NCBI GenBank assembly: GCA_030631415.1
Contig: DAOVLE010000035.1
Coordinates: forward strand, 1-30,336
DNA: 30,336 nucleotides
From: JAAEQG01 sp023133475
GTDB lineage: Bacteria; Planctomycetota; Phycisphaerae; UBA1845
Direction: 5' to 3'
Positions 7,252 through 15,865 of this stretch are shown one piece after another. The notes beneath the pieces are model-generated. The model had not been told where the DNA came from. It did no database searches and worked only from the letters and a program-made list of their open reading frames with translations. The stretch's first letter is position 1. Every line of letters starts with the position of its first letter. The position numbers were made by a program, and so were the translations under genes.

Positions 7252-8232
7252 CTACCTCCCGTACTCCGCCGTCGGTGGCCGGAGGGTCAACCACCGCCAA
7301 ACCGCCCCAAGCATCGGGCGGGCTGTTGACCATCCGGGCTCCTGAACAAACGCCTCGGCGAAGTATCCCACCGCCTCACGCGAGCAACCCGCACGCAACG
7401 AATCCCACCCCAACTGCCGAGCACAAAAACTACGCTGACTCCGCAAAGCCTGCCTGGCTTGGCGCGAGCAGCCCCGAAAACGCTTCGCCAGTAGTGCCAA
7501 CAGCGCTCTCTGATTAGCCAGGTTGCGAGTCACCGAGGTCCGAGACACACTGCCGGGTTGGTGGTGGTGGAGGCTAAGCGGTTCGTCCACGTACCCGGCG
7601 CGACACCGCCGGGCAACTTCCAGATAAAAAAGCCACTCTTCCGAATACCATTGCCCTTCGAGAAATCGGACGCCCTGCCCAAGAACCCCCCGCCGCACCA
7701 TCCCGACTATCGTGGAGATGAAATACCCGCGCAGCAGATAGTCGACCAGGCCCTCCGGGCACACGTACAAGTTCAGCCCAACCGCCCGACCTATCACCTG
7801 CCGTGCCAACGGGTGACATTCGGAAAACGCACTGCCATGCCGAACGCCATCCAGGCCCACATACGAATAATCCGAATAGACAAAACCGAGCGATTCCTCC
7901 AGCTCGAACAGTTCAAGCTGACGGGCGAGCTTGCACGGCAGATACTCGTCATCGGAATCGAGGAAAGCCACGAACTCACCACGTGCGTGCTCGATCCCGG
8001 TGTTGCGGGCTGCGCTGCTGCCGCCACGCTGACGTGTAAGGTAAACCAACCGGCGGCTAAGCCGGCTTCGATAGGAATCGACCACTGCGGGAGTATGGTC
8101 TGTCGAGCCGTCGTCGACGATGACCAGCTCCCAATCCGTGAACGTCTGCCGCACAACCGAATCGATAGCCCGTCCGAGCAGCTTGGCCCGGTTGTATGTG
8201 GGAACAATGATGGAAACTCGTGGGCTACTCAT
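7252..8232 (-). CDS. Family 2 glycosyltransferase
   Basis: The 326-residue product is a soluble or peripheral GT-A glycosyltransferase. It opens with VSIIVPTYNRAKLLGRAIDS, followed by ELVIVDDGSTDHT (DGSTD at 41-45), GSSAARNTGI and FLDSDDEYLP (the DxD metal site at about 91-97), the standard sequence of conserved blocks in family 2. The C-terminal 100 residues are basic and Ala/Leu-rich with no membrane segment that I can see. I chose ATG 8232 because MSSPRVSIIVPTYN is the normal start of the fold and because the upstream extension translates part of an R1 arm. It lies second in the minus-strand cluster. Donor and acceptor are unknown. Confidence 0.9.
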   Translation of the reverse strand: MSSPRVSIIVPTYNRAKLLGRAIDSVVRQTFTDWELVIVDDGSTDHTPAVVDSYRSRLSRRLVYLTRQRGGSSAARNTGIEHARGEFVAFLDSDDEYLPCKLARQLELFELEESLGFVYSDYSYVGLDGVRHGSAFSECHPLARQVIGRAVGLNLYVCPEGLVDYLLRGYFISTIVGMVRRGVLGQGVRFLEGQWYSEEWLFYLEVARRCRAGYVDEPLSLHHHQPGSVSRTSVTRNLANQRALLALLAKRFRGCSRQARQALRSQRSFCARQLGWDSLRAGCSREAVGYFAEAFVQEPGWSTARPMLGAVWRWLTLRPPTAEYGR

Positions 8233-8252
8233 TCGACTACCTGAGATCGGAT

Positions 8253-8384
8253 GTAGGGCGGGTTCCACCCGCCTTCCTCACTTGTCGCCGCTAAATACCG
8301 TCGCCAGGATGGGTCCCCCCCTCAGAGAGGGTGAGGCACCCGTGCAGATTCGTGTCCCCCACGGCTAAAGCCATGGGCCACCCA
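8253..8384. repeat. R1 arm, R8 fragment and R3 arm between GT2 and methyltransferase
   Basis: 8253-8273 is an R1 arm, about 8281-8300 a fragment of R8 (TTGTCGCCGCTAAATACC), and 8348-8384 an R3 right arm (CCCCCACGGCTAAAGCCATG). The repeats fill the whole space between the methyltransferase stop (8394) and the GT2 start. Confidence 0.85.
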
Positions 8385-8393
8385 ACGGTCCTG

Positions 8394-9164
8394 TCAGGGC
8401 TGCTTCACACTGGTGGTCCACATCCAGCACTCGTGCCCCAGCCCGATCTCCGTGGCGTTGGTCTTGAACCCGTGCTTACGTAGCATCCGTCGCCATTGGC
8501 TGGGGGTGAACGTCACCCCACCGAACTTGATCTCCTTGCCCTCCCACCATTGATCGAAAAGATTGCTGCGAAACCTCCCGCGACGCAGCAACGGGCGCAC
8601 GATGTTCTTGACCCGTTCGATCGACGGAATATGGCCTTCGCACAGAACCTGCACGCGCAGGTAGCCGCCGCGTTTGAGCACCCGAGCGATCTCCCTCAGG
8701 TAGCTTTCCACGATCTCATAGCGGGTCAGATGCTGGAAGGCCAAGTGCGAAAACACGAAATCCACCGAGTCGTTCTCGACCATCGGCAGAGAGCTGCCGT
8801 CGTTGAGGTGCACCCGCGTGTTGGGGGTTTCGGCAAGATAGTCGGCACAGTAGTCCACCATCTTCTCGCTAATGTCCACTCCGACGACCTCGCGGCAGCG
8901 GTCAGCCATCGGCTTGAGTAGCCGCCCAATGCCGCAGCCGATCTCCAGGCAGGACCAATCGGATTGCACTGGAACGCCATGCAGAACCCGTTTGACAGCG
9001 ATTTCGGTGTCCTTCTCCCACAGTTGACGCAAGACGGCTTCGTCATCGGTAGTCAGATACTTTTGCGACGCGCAGATACGCCGGTATCGGGCGTCGAACT
9101 CGGAGCCCACATCCCAGAAGCGGCGGGTGCTTTGCAGCCATTGCTCGTATTGCGCGGTTTGCAT
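8394..9164 (-). CDS. SAM-dependent methyltransferase (class I)
   Basis: The 256-residue product carries a Methyltransf_11-like domain. Motif I is LEIGCGIG at 73-80, VVGVDIS at about 93-99 is the strand-2 acidic motif, and SVDFVFSHLAFQHL with YLREIARVLKRGGYLRVQV are the post-motif blocks. Nothing in it is repeat-derived. The start ATG 9164 has an AGGGAAGG-like ribosome site about 8 bases upstream. It is the first gene of the minus-strand sugar cluster, so it probably methylates a sugar of the same glycan or an attached lipid; this is inferred from neighbours only. Confidence 0.88.
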   Translation of the reverse strand: MQTAQYEQWLQSTRRFWDVGSEFDARYRRICASQKYLTTDDEAVLRQLWEKDTEIAVKRVLHGVPVQSDWSCLEIGCGIGRLLKPMADRCREVVGVDISEKMVDYCADYLAETPNTRVHLNDGSSLPMVENDSVDFVFSHLAFQHLTRYEIVESYLREIARVLKRGGYLRVQVLCEGHIPSIERVKNIVRPLLRRGRFRSNLFDQWWEGKEIKFGGVTFTPSQWRRMLRKHGFKTNATEIGLGHECWMWTTSVKQP

Positions 9165-9387
9165 ACAAACCTTCCCTGGCGATTCCGTCAGGACTCAAGC
9201 CGGGCAGGCGTGCAAAGTCCTGTAACCGTTCATCGACTCTATTCCAGGCTCAGTTTAGTATCTGTAGTTCGGGCGGCCCTTGACCATGTTCGCCGGCCGC
9301 AGGTTCCGCCAAGACCTCAATCCTCGTGGAATTCCTGCGTCATCGGATTGACCTACTAGAAGCGAGGGAACCCGACTTGTTGCCTGA
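9165..9387. other. Gene-free region upstream of the sugar cluster
   Basis: Non-repeat sequence without a credible ORF. It must contain the promoter of the minus-strand cluster, but I could not pick a convincing -35/-10 pair. An in-frame TGA at 9385-9387 bounds the recombinase remnant that follows. Confidence 0.5.
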
Positions 9388-9564
9388 CACCAGGCCCATG
9401 AAACGCGGCACTCTCAAGTTATAATGCACGGTTTTCGGAAATCGTGCGGTCAGAACTGGGCAGATCATTTATCGATGAATGTTGTGAAAGAGCTGATGGG
9501 CCACGCCAATATCTCCACGACGGTAGAGTTCTACGGCATGGCCCCTGCGCGAAGGATCGGATAA
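9388..9564 (+). pseudogene. C-terminal remnant of a tyrosine recombinase/integrase
   Basis: An open stretch of 58 codons ending in TAA reads MHGFRKSCGQNWADHL followed by KELMGHANISTTVEFY. This is the C-terminal catalytic block of phage-type tyrosine recombinases: HxxR (His-Gly-Phe-Arg), then L-x-GH, then TT and the Tyr nucleophile, in the right order and spacing. The N-terminal domain, the first catalytic Arg and the Lys are missing, with a stop just upstream. It cannot be functional. It lies 46 bases from the 3' end of tRNA-Ala(CGC), the usual place for an integrase gene of a tRNA-targeting element. Identification rests on motifs. Confidence 0.75.
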
Positions 9565-9610
9565 TGTCTCGACGGGGCACAATCGCTTGTTTGGCAAGCA
9601 CTTATGGAAC

Positions 9611-9683
<73 letters not shown>

Positions 9684-9698
9684 GAGATTACCATCATA

Positions 9699-9727
9699 CA
9701 TATACACCCCGCCGAGAACTAAAGCAA
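9699..9727 (-). promoter_or_regulatory. Promoter of tRNA-Ala(CGC)
   Basis: On the minus strand, TTGCTT (9727-9722) and TATATG (9704-9699) are separated by exactly 17 bases and lie about 15 bases upstream of the tRNA 5' end. This fits a sigma70-type promoter with short leader. Confidence 0.5.
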
Positions 9728-9755
9728 TACGATTCCCCAAGAAAAGGTATCAGAC

Positions 9756-9884
9756 GTAGGGTGGGTGGAACCTCGCGGAGCGAGGTGAAACCCACCAACC
9801 AGGGGCGAGTCCAAGGTCCAAAGTCCAAGGTCTGGAGTCCCGTTGGTTTCTGACTTTGGACTTTGGACTAGAGACTTTGGACTT
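9756..9884. repeat. R2 hairpin and R4 inverted repeat
   Basis: 9756-9795 is an R2 element, a relative of R1 with core GTAGGGTGGGTGGAACC, then CGCGGAGCGAGG, then the GAAACCCACC arm. 9808-9884 is an R4 element with the TCCAAGGTCCAAAGTCC arm and its inverted partner, ending 9 bases before the acyltransferase stop. Confidence 0.87.
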
Positions 9885-9892
9885 ATTAGATG

Positions 9893-10843
9893 CTACATCC
9901 GCGTAATGTGGGACGGATGCCGTCTTGCGTATTCCTCGATATTGGCGGCATAGGTGCGCATGACGTCAACCACCAGTGCAGGCGTCTCACTCCCACGATC
10001 CGGGGCAATGAGCGGGCCCATGAGAATAAGCCGGTAATGGAAGCCCGGCTCAGAGAGGATAAAGCCCTGTAGGACCGTTGATCCACACCGCAGGGCGATC
10101 TGGAGCGTTCCGGTAAGAAAACGGCTCTGCTCGCCGAAAATGGTGACCGCGACCGCCTTTTGATGGGCCTCCCGAGGACGGTGCACATCCAGCGCACTGC
10201 CCAGGGCATAGTTGTCTTTCAGGCAGCGGTAGATATCTCGCGGGTAGGCGTCAGAGAAGATCAGGCGAATCTTGCGGAACTCGGGGTACTTTTGGCTGTA
10301 TTTCTGCTGGATAAACCGCCGGATGGCCCCCTCCTTGCGGTCGCGCACGCCCGCCACCTTATAGCCCAACAACGCCAGAGACAAACCCGCCACATGATGG
10401 GCACCGTGATGAGAGAGGGCAACGTAAACACCCCGGCCTCGGGTCAGGCCTTCTTCCAACAGCTCGCGAGCGTCGATGTGAAACCGGCGGAGGATCTGCT
10501 CTCGCGGCAACATGTCCATAATCAGGTAGAAAATCTTGTCGCAACGGGACATCCGGAAATGTGCCAGCGTCTCCCGACGGCGGGAAGACGGGGATAGGTC
10601 CGTCCCAAAGATGCGTTGCAAACGCCGCCCGACCACCCGCCGACGCTTGTAGTTGATGCACCACTCCAATGTCCCGAAGAACCGCCCGAAGTGGTACAGC
10701 CCATCGAGAGTAAGCACCTTGGCCAACAGCCAAAGAACCACCCGAACCATCTGGAACGTGCACCGATCCCACAACCCAACCCCGGCGGGCAAAGCCCGGT
10801 TAACCAGAGCAGACCCCAAACTTGTCGATGCCGTCGTGGACAA
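9893..10843 (-). CDS. Lipid A acyltransferase-like protein (LpxL/HtrB family)
   Basis: The 316-residue product resembles the lysophospholipid acyltransferase-type enzymes that add secondary acyl chains to lipid A at the inner membrane. Support: a hydrophobic N-terminal segment (about 30-48), GRGVYVALSHHGAHHVAG at 137-153 where family members have the catalytic His block after a G-x-(I/V) strand, GVRDRKEG, and ALDVHRP near 217-223 where the family has a DQ-type motif. The canonical HX4(D/E) is not intact: no acid follows the His at the expected spacing. The start is uncertain: no ATG is available before Met32, and I used the TTG at 10843, which lacks a clear ribosome site. Function is therefore tentative; family membership is likelier than activity. 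Confidence 0.72.
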   Translation of the reverse strand: MSTTASTSLGSALVNRALPAGVGLWDRCTFQMVRVVLWLLAKVLTLDGLYHFGRFFGTLEWCINYKRRRVVGRRLQRIFGTDLSPSSRRRETLAHFRMSRCDKIFYLIMDMLPREQILRRFHIDARELLEEGLTRGRGVYVALSHHGAHHVAGLSLALLGYKVAGVRDRKEGAIRRFIQQKYSQKYPEFRKIRLIFSDAYPRDIYRCLKDNYALGSALDVHRPREAHQKAVAVTIFGEQSRFLTGTLQIALRCGSTVLQGFILSEPGFHYRLILMGPLIAPDRGSETPALVVDVMRTYAANIEEYARRHPSHITRM

Positions 10844-10891
10844 TGCGGTGGAGAGTATATCGAGGTCGTCAAGAAACCGCCATGGCCTGAT

Positions 10892-10912
10892 GTAGGGCGG
10901 GTTTCACCCGCC
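10892..10912. repeat. R1 arm between trxB and acyltransferase
   Basis: A single R1 arm (TAGGGCGGGTTTCACCCGCC) lies two bases from the trxB stop codon. It is self-complementary enough to form a small hairpin after trxB. Confidence 0.88.
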
Positions 10913-10914
10913 TT

Positions 10915-11901
10915 TTACGTGATGCTCTGCTCCGCCAGCCAGCGTTCCGCGTCAATCGCGCCCTTGCAGCCCATGGCTGCCGCGGTGATCGCCTGCCGGT
11001 AGACCGAGTCGACCACGTCGCCCACCGCAAAAACCCCCTCGATGCCGGTGGTCGAACGATACGCATCGGCAAGCTTGATGTAGCCTTTCTTATCCACTTC
11101 GAGTTGGCCGGCCAGAAAGCGGGTGTTGGGGGTGTGCCCGATGGCTACGAAAAACCCTCGAATCTCCACCTCCGAGAGTTGATCGGTTTTTACGTTCCGC
11201 AAGCGCATCCCGGTTACACCGTCGTCGTCGTTGCCCAACACCTCCTCCACCACCGAATCCCACAATACCTTGATTTTTTCATGGTTCAGCAGTCGGTGTT
11301 GCATGATCTTGCTGGCGCGCAGCTCGTCACGACGGTGGACGATGTAAACCGGGTTGGAGAACTTGGTCATGTACAGTGCCTCTTCCGCGGCTGAGTCGCT
11401 ACCCCCGATTATCGCCACGGGCATATCGCGGTAACGCGGAAAGCCTCCGTCGCAGGTGGCGCAGGCGGTTACTCCCAACCCGCCCTTGCGAAAATGCTCC
11501 TCACTAGGCAGGCCCAACCAATTGGCTGACGCCCCCGTCGCAATGATGACTGTGTGGGCTTGGGTGGTTTGGCCGTCGGAGCCAGCCAGCGTGAAAGGCC
11601 TCCTCGACAGGTCGATGCTCTCCACGTTGGCCCCTTTGACACGAACGTCAAAGCGTAGAGCCTGGTCGTGAAAGGCTTTCATCAGCTCTGGGCCGGTGAT
11701 GCCTTGTGGGAAACCTGGGTAGTTCTCCACCTCGGTGGTGAACATGAGTTGCCCCCCGGGAATCATATTGCTATCCGACGAAATCGCCCCCTCGAAGACC
11801 AGCGGGTCAAGGTTGGCCCGCGCCGCGTAGATGGCGGCGGTCCAGCCGGCCGGCCCTGACCCGATAATCACGACTTTTTCGATGGTTGCATTGTCTGACA
11901 T
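10915..11901 (-). CDS. trxB: Thioredoxin reductase (NADPH)
   Basis: This cytosolic flavoenzyme reduces oxidised thioredoxin with NADPH. The 328-residue protein has an FAD-binding Rossmann motif (VVIIGSGPAG, 10-19), the redox-active CATC pair (Cys147 and Cys150 in TACATCDGG), the NADPH-binding GGSDSAAEEA (166-175), VHRRDELRAS, and the C-terminal FAD motif GVFAVGDVVD. Length and order match low-molecular-weight bacterial TrxB. The start is ATG 11901 (MSDNATIEKV), with AAGGAGA about 11 bases upstream; the longer reading frame up to 11994 translates an R1 hairpin. It is separated from the downstream acyltransferase by one R1 arm. Confidence 0.96.
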   Translation of the reverse strand: MSDNATIEKVVIIGSGPAGWTAAIYAARANLDPLVFEGAISSDSNMIPGGQLMFTTEVENYPGFPQGITGPELMKAFHDQALRFDVRVKGANVESIDLSRRPFTLAGSDGQTTQAHTVIIATGASANWLGLPSEEHFRKGGLGVTACATCDGGFPRYRDMPVAIIGGSDSAAEEALYMTKFSNPVYIVHRRDELRASKIMQHRLLNHEKIKVLWDSVVEEVLGNDDDGVTGMRLRNVKTDQLSEVEIRGFFVAIGHTPNTRFLAGQLEVDKKGYIKLADAYRSTTGIEGVFAVGDVVDSVYRQAITAAAMGCKGAIDAERWLAEQSIT

Positions 11902-11934
11902 TGTTGTTGGTCTCCTTACCTGCGTTATCAGCTC

Positions 11935-12379
11935 GTATGGCGGGTTCCACCCGCCGTAGCTTCCAGAGAAGGCGGGTGAAACCCACCCTACCAACCTTCA
12001 GGGTATACAAAAAACCTGCTCCCGTGCAAGGTTTCGAGCCGGATTATCGCCCCGCAGTGTAAGCGTAAACCAATTCAGTGCCGCGACCGTAAGGGAGCGG
12101 CCCTACTTGGATTGGCCGCTCCCTTACGGTCGCGGTACTGATTACGGTCGCGGCACTGATTTTTGCGATTTTTTGCTAAAGTTGGCAACAACAATTTGAT
12201 TTGGCTGATTCTCAATCATATAAGTCTAATAGAAGCTGTCGTGTCCCCTTTCAACGGCCTCGTACCCTTCCCCCGAGGGGTGCGAGGCCAATTTTAATCC
12301 AAGGTCCGGAGTCCAAAGTCCAAAGGGTGGGTATCCCATGGCCGCTCCCTTACGGTCGCGGTACTGATCGCGGTACTGA
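11935..12379. repeat. Gene-free spacer between trxB and the porin: R1, R5, R4, R5
   Basis: 11935-11991 is an R1 hairpin with two diverged arms. 12076-12158 is an R5 hairpin: arm 12076-12102 (ACCGCGACCGTAAGGGAGCG core), its exact inverse at 12114-12140, and a further partial copy to 12158. 12300-12325 is a short R4 run and 12340-12379 another R5 arm with its end duplicated (GCGGTACTGATCGCGGTACT). The R5 hairpin is followed by TTTTTGCGATTTTTT and could terminate transcription. No ORF has coding character. Confidence 0.85.
12196..12224 (+). promoter_or_regulatory. Putative promoter for the porin-cyclase unit
   Basis: TTGATT (12196-12201) and TATAAG (12219-12224) are 17 bases apart, a reasonable sigma70-type match. 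The leader would be about 335 nt and would include R4 and R5 copies. Confidence 0.4.
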
Positions 12380-12566
12380 TTGGGACAAGCCTGCCGTGGA
12401 GGTGAGATTTTGGGACCGAGCTTGACGTTTTGGCAAACTGCGGGCAGGATACTGCTGATCGGACCCTGTCCGCATGAGGTTTTTGCCGGTGTGGCTGCGG
12501 ATGGGAGTCGAAACGTTATTGAAAACGGGGTGAGCGTGCGGCTGTCGGCTGCCCGCCGGAACGACC

Positions 12567-14003
12567 GTGAAAAACCGATCACCAGCATTGTGCAGAGCTT
12601 GGCTGGCACTCGTCGGCTGTGCCGTTCTTGCGAGCAGCCTGACCGCCTGGGGCCAAGCGCCGGGACGACGAGAACCCGATGCCTTTCTGAATCAGCAACG
12701 CGAAATCGCCGAACGCCTGGACCGCGAATTGGATGAGCAACTTCCCGCCACACAGAAAATCGATTTTGATTACGGCGGGTGGTACAGCTTCCACCTGTTC
12801 ATTTACGACGACGGGGTCAACAGCTCGCGGACGTTCCGGCGAAACGACCTGCGGTTATGGACGCGGCTGGCCTTTGACGAAGGCACCCACACGATCTATG
12901 CCCGGTCGCGGCTGAGCTTCCTCGATTTCAATACCGGGGATTCCTTCGACGGGCGGGACAACGATTGGGAAGGGCTTAACCTCGAACGCGGGTACTACCA
13001 GTTCAGCCTGCAACGGGCCATGAAAGCCTACGCCAACCGACAGGTTGACTACGACCTGAAGGTCAAGATCGGCCGAGACCTGGCGACTTTCGGGACCGGG
13101 TATGCTTTCTCCGAGCCGCTGGATCAGGTGTGGCTCCAGGGCCGATACAAGGACTTGGTGGTTACCGGTCTGGTCGGGCGGACGATCGGCAGCAGTGAGG
13201 ATTTCGATTCCTCACGCTACACCACACGGACGCGGCGCGCGTTCTTCGGTGTCGAAGTGCGCTACACCGGTTTCGAGCGGCATGAGCCGTTCGCTTATGT
13301 GCTCTGGCAACGCGATCACAATCACGACACGTTTCCGCATCTACAGAGCTACGACTACAACTCGTTTTACGTGGGTGTCGGCTCGATGGGCGAGTTGTTC
13401 ACGAACTTGCGTTATTCGACGGAGTGGGTGTACGAGAGCGGGCACAGCTACGGTGATCAGCGTTTTCTGCGTCAGAACGTGATCCGGGCCTGGGCGTTTG
13501 ATGTCGAGCTGGAGTATCTGTTCGACACCAAAGGCCACCTGCGAGCGTCGCTCGAGTATATGTTTGCCAGCGGAGACCCGGACCGGGTGGACAGCCCCAC
13601 CGACTCGGTGGGCGGGAACCGGAACGACTACACCGACCGGAGCTTTGTCGGGTTCGGCTGGCGGGATACGGGTCTGTCTTTCGCCCCGTCGCTGAGCAAT
13701 ATCCACATCTGGCGGGCGGGGGCTTCGTTCTTCCCCTTCGAGGAGAGCAGGCACTTTAACCGGCTGGAGTTGGGCACAGACTGGTATCTGTATTACAAGA
13801 ACCGTCACCGTGGTGCGGTCTCCGATTACACTGCGGATCAGACTTCGGGGTATCTGGGGTGGGAGATGGACTATTTCGCCAATTGGGAAATCACCCCGGA
13901 CCTGGCCTGGACGGTGCGTTATGGGGTGTTTTTTCCGGGGTCGGCTTTCAGCGACCAGACTACGCGGACGTTTTTCCTGACGGGTATGGTATGGCGGTTC
14001 TGA
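12567..14003 (+). CDS. Outer-membrane beta-barrel protein, alginate-export-like
   Basis: The 478-residue product begins with a signal peptide (basic MKNRS, hydrophobic ALVGCAVLASSLTAWG, cleavage after GQA). A short helical segment rich in Glu/Gln (about 40-60) is followed by alternating aromatic/polar strands typical of a large beta-barrel, such as YARSRLSFLDF, LRASLEYMFASGD and AWTVRYGVFFPG, ending in a terminal Phe (TGMVWRF) as required for BAM recognition. Strand and loop layout resemble the AlgE/alginate_export family, suggesting an anionic-polysaccharide channel, but the substrate is inference. The start codon is GTG at 12567. Its TGA overlaps the ATG of the next gene (TGATG), indicating translational coupling. 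Confidence 0.82.
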   Translation: MKNRSPALCRAWLALVGCAVLASSLTAWGQAPGRREPDAFLNQQREIAERLDRELDEQLPATQKIDFDYGGWYSFHLFIYDDGVNSSRTFRRNDLRLWTRLAFDEGTHTIYARSRLSFLDFNTGDSFDGRDNDWEGLNLERGYYQFSLQRAMKAYANRQVDYDLKVKIGRDLATFGTGYAFSEPLDQVWLQGRYKDLVVTGLVGRTIGSSEDFDSSRYTTRTRRAFFGVEVRYTGFERHEPFAYVLWQRDHNHDTFPHLQSYDYNSFYVGVGSMGELFTNLRYSTEWVYESGHSYGDQRFLRQNVIRAWAFDVELEYLFDTKGHLRASLEYMFASGDPDRVDSPTDSVGGNRNDYTDRSFVGFGWRDTGLSFAPSLSNIHIWRAGASFFPFEESRHFNRLELGTDWYLYYKNRHRGAVSDYTADQTSGYLGWEMDYFANWEITPDLAWTVRYGVFFPGSAFSDQTTRTFFLTGMVWRF

Positions 14004-14548
14004 TGTTGCACAAAGCCAATTTCAGATCACTGGGGATTGCAATGCTGGTTGTGGGTTGTATGGGCGGCTGCGCGATGCCCAAGCGCACGTATCAGCCGAC
14101 TCTGGACCACAACGGCCTTACCGAGATAGAGTTCGTGCACTACCTGAGCCCGCTCCCGACAGTGAGCATGGATGAAGCCTGCCACGCGATACTGCTGCTG
14201 ACAGATGGGGAAGATTCGTCGGGCGGGTTCGAGCAGCGTATGGATACCTTGCTCAGTCGTGGGCTGATGCGTGAATCGTGGGGTCTGGCGGCTGATGACG
14301 TTCTTGACAAGGGCACGCTGGCCTACATGGTTGTCAATGCCTGTAAGCTGCCTGTGGGGTTGAATGACGTCATGCTCGGCTCGTGGGGGTTGGGCGACCG
14401 GCGTTATGCCCTCCGAGCTGCCATCTGGCATGAGATGATTCCATACGGGATGCCGTACCACGTGGTGACCGGCGGCGAGTTGCTGTCCACAATCACCAAG
14501 GCTGCCGAGTACATGGACCGTGAAGGCATGGGTGGCCCACCGCTTTAG
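14003..14548 (+). CDS. Small lipoprotein of unknown function, ending in a repeat
   Basis: The 181-residue product has a lipoprotein-type signal: basic MLHKANFR, hydrophobic SLGIAMLVV, then Cys residues at 19 (VVGC) and 22 (MGGC), either of which could be lipidated. The mature part has no motif I recognise; it is mixed alpha/beta with WHEMIPYGMPYHVVTGGELL near the end. The start ATG shares bases with the porin stop, so the two proteins are probably made together and may form an envelope complex. The last residues (GMGGPPL) and the TAG stop at 14546-14548 come from an R3 repeat, so the native C-terminus has been replaced or trimmed. Confidence 0.75.
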   Translation: MLHKANFRSLGIAMLVVGCMGGCAMPKRTYQPTLDHNGLTEIEFVHYLSPLPTVSMDEACHAILLLTDGEDSSGGFEQRMDTLLSRGLMRESWGLAADDVLDKGTLAYMVVNACKLPVGLNDVMLGSWGLGDRRYALRAAIWHEMIPYGMPYHVVTGGELLSTITKAAEYMDREGMGGPPL

Positions 14549-14643
14549 CGGTGGGGGACACGAATGGTTCGCCGATTCGTGATGGGTGGACACAAATGGT
14601 TCGCCGATTCGTGTCCCCCACGGCTAAAGCCATGGGCCACCCC
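14530..14643. repeat. R3 hairpin with duplicated loop
   Basis: Left arm from 14530 (GTGGCCCACCGCTTTAGCGG), loop GAATGGTTCGCCGATTCGTG present twice (14561-14582 and 14595-14613), right arm to 14643. It overlaps the lipoprotein 3' end and stops 40 bases before the FecR gene. Confidence 0.88.
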
Positions 14644-14683
14644 TGCCGCTGAACCAGAAGATACAGATGTGGGGGGCAGACCG

Positions 14684-15751
14684 ATGCTGAACAAAAGCAC
14701 TTCCCCGATCATTGCGATGTTTTTGATCTGCGGTCTTCTCGGGTCTGCCGAGGCTCAGAAGGCTGATCCGCCGGCAATGCCCGAAGCGAAACCCGCTGAC
14801 CAAGCGGGCGAACCCGCCAAGGTTCTGCCGGAAGAAGCCAAGGAGCTTTCGGCTGAGGTGATCGAGGTCAAGGGGCTGGTGGAGTGTTCGACCGATGATC
14901 CCGCGGAGACGGCTCCGGCGGCAATGCGGTGGACGGCGGTTAAGAAGGGTGAAAAGCTGAGCGGTGGGACGCAGATTCGCACTGGCCTGCGGTCTCATCT
15001 GGTGTTGCGGTTCGGGGACACCAGCGTGGTGATGGTCAAGCGTTCGACGCTGGCCGGCATCAACCAGTTTTACCGCCAGGGGGACACGGAGACGGTCCGG
15101 TTGGGTTTGGGGTATGGGGCGGTTCGCGGTGGGACCAGCGAGGGTGTGGTCCGCAGCGACTTCGTGGTGGATTCGACGGTAGCCACTCTGGCCAAACGAG
15201 GCACCGAAGGATGGGAGTTCTGGGTGGAGCCGTACACCGGTCGCTTTCGCGTTTCGCTGGCGGAATCAGGTCTGGTGGAGGCGTTGGAGAAGCTGACAGG
15301 CCAGCGGCGCCTGGTTCGACCGGCAGAGTATGTGAACCACGCCAACATCGGTGCGATGTGGATCAAGCAGGACGTTTTCGACCGGACGGTGCGTTTCTTT
15401 TCAGCCGAGTCGATCTCTCCGGCAGACCTGGAGTTCTGCATGAAGAATCCCAGGGGGTTTGGGGTGATGGGTCCGGGGTTGGGGTCCGAAGCCCGGGCGT
15501 ACAGCGGTCGGGTACAGGAGAGACGCTCTCCGGAGCAGGTTTTTCCCAACTATGATCAGCAGCGTTTGCTGGACACGTTGTTGTTTCGCCCGTTGTTTGT
15601 GGTCCGTCCCGAGGGCAATTTCGGGATGGGGGACACCTTTACCCTGTTCGTTCCCGAATCTCAGCAGAAAGCCTTCAACCGCACCAGTCGCCGCAACGTT
15701 TGGGTGCAAAGGCAGGTCAACCAGTTGATCGCTACTCACCGCCGGCGGTGA
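14684..15751 (+). CDS. Secreted FecR-domain protein
   Basis: The 355-residue product starts with a signal peptide (MLNKSTSPIIAMFLICGLLG, cleavage near AEAQ) and an Ala/Pro/Glu-rich linker. A FecR-type beta-rich domain follows at about 60-190: EVKGLVECS, EKLSGGTQIRTGLRSHLVLR, FGDTSVVMVKRSTLAG, then the GAVRGGTS and TPVAT-like STVATLAKRGTEG blocks. Such domains sit in the periplasm and often pair with CHASE2-type sensors, which is exactly the next gene. The C-terminal half has no recognised domain. ATG 14684 is preceded by GGGGGG; the frame extends upstream to 14564 only through R3 DNA. Confidence 0.85.
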   Translation: MLNKSTSPIIAMFLICGLLGSAEAQKADPPAMPEAKPADQAGEPAKVLPEEAKELSAEVIEVKGLVECSTDDPAETAPAAMRWTAVKKGEKLSGGTQIRTGLRSHLVLRFGDTSVVMVKRSTLAGINQFYRQGDTETVRLGLGYGAVRGGTSEGVVRSDFVVDSTVATLAKRGTEGWEFWVEPYTGRFRVSLAESGLVEALEKLTGQRRLVRPAEYVNHANIGAMWIKQDVFDRTVRFFSAESISPADLEFCMKNPRGFGVMGPGLGSEARAYSGRVQERRSPEQVFPNYDQQRLLDTLLFRPLFVVRPEGNFGMGDTFTLFVPESQQKAFNRTSRRNVWVQRQVNQLIATHRRR

Positions 15752-15764
15752 CGCATTCTCAGTT

Positions 15765-15849
15765 GTAGGGCGGGTTCCACCCGCCGTTGGTTACCGGTAG
15801 GGCGGGTTTCACCCGCCACAGCCAAGAAGGCGGGTGGAACCCGCCCTAC
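15765..15849. repeat. Three R1 arms between fecR-like gene and cyclase
   Basis: Arms at 15765-15785 and 15797-15817 in the same orientation and at 15829-15849 inverted. The second and third form the usual hairpin; the first may be left over from another copy. The cluster ends 16 bases before the cyclase start. Confidence 0.92.
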
Positions 15850-15865
15850 AATTGAAAGCTCCCCC

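Noticed and set aside
9420..9425. TATAAT hexamer as a promoter
   Set aside because: It lies inside the recombinase remnant, has no -35 and no gene follows on the plus strand.
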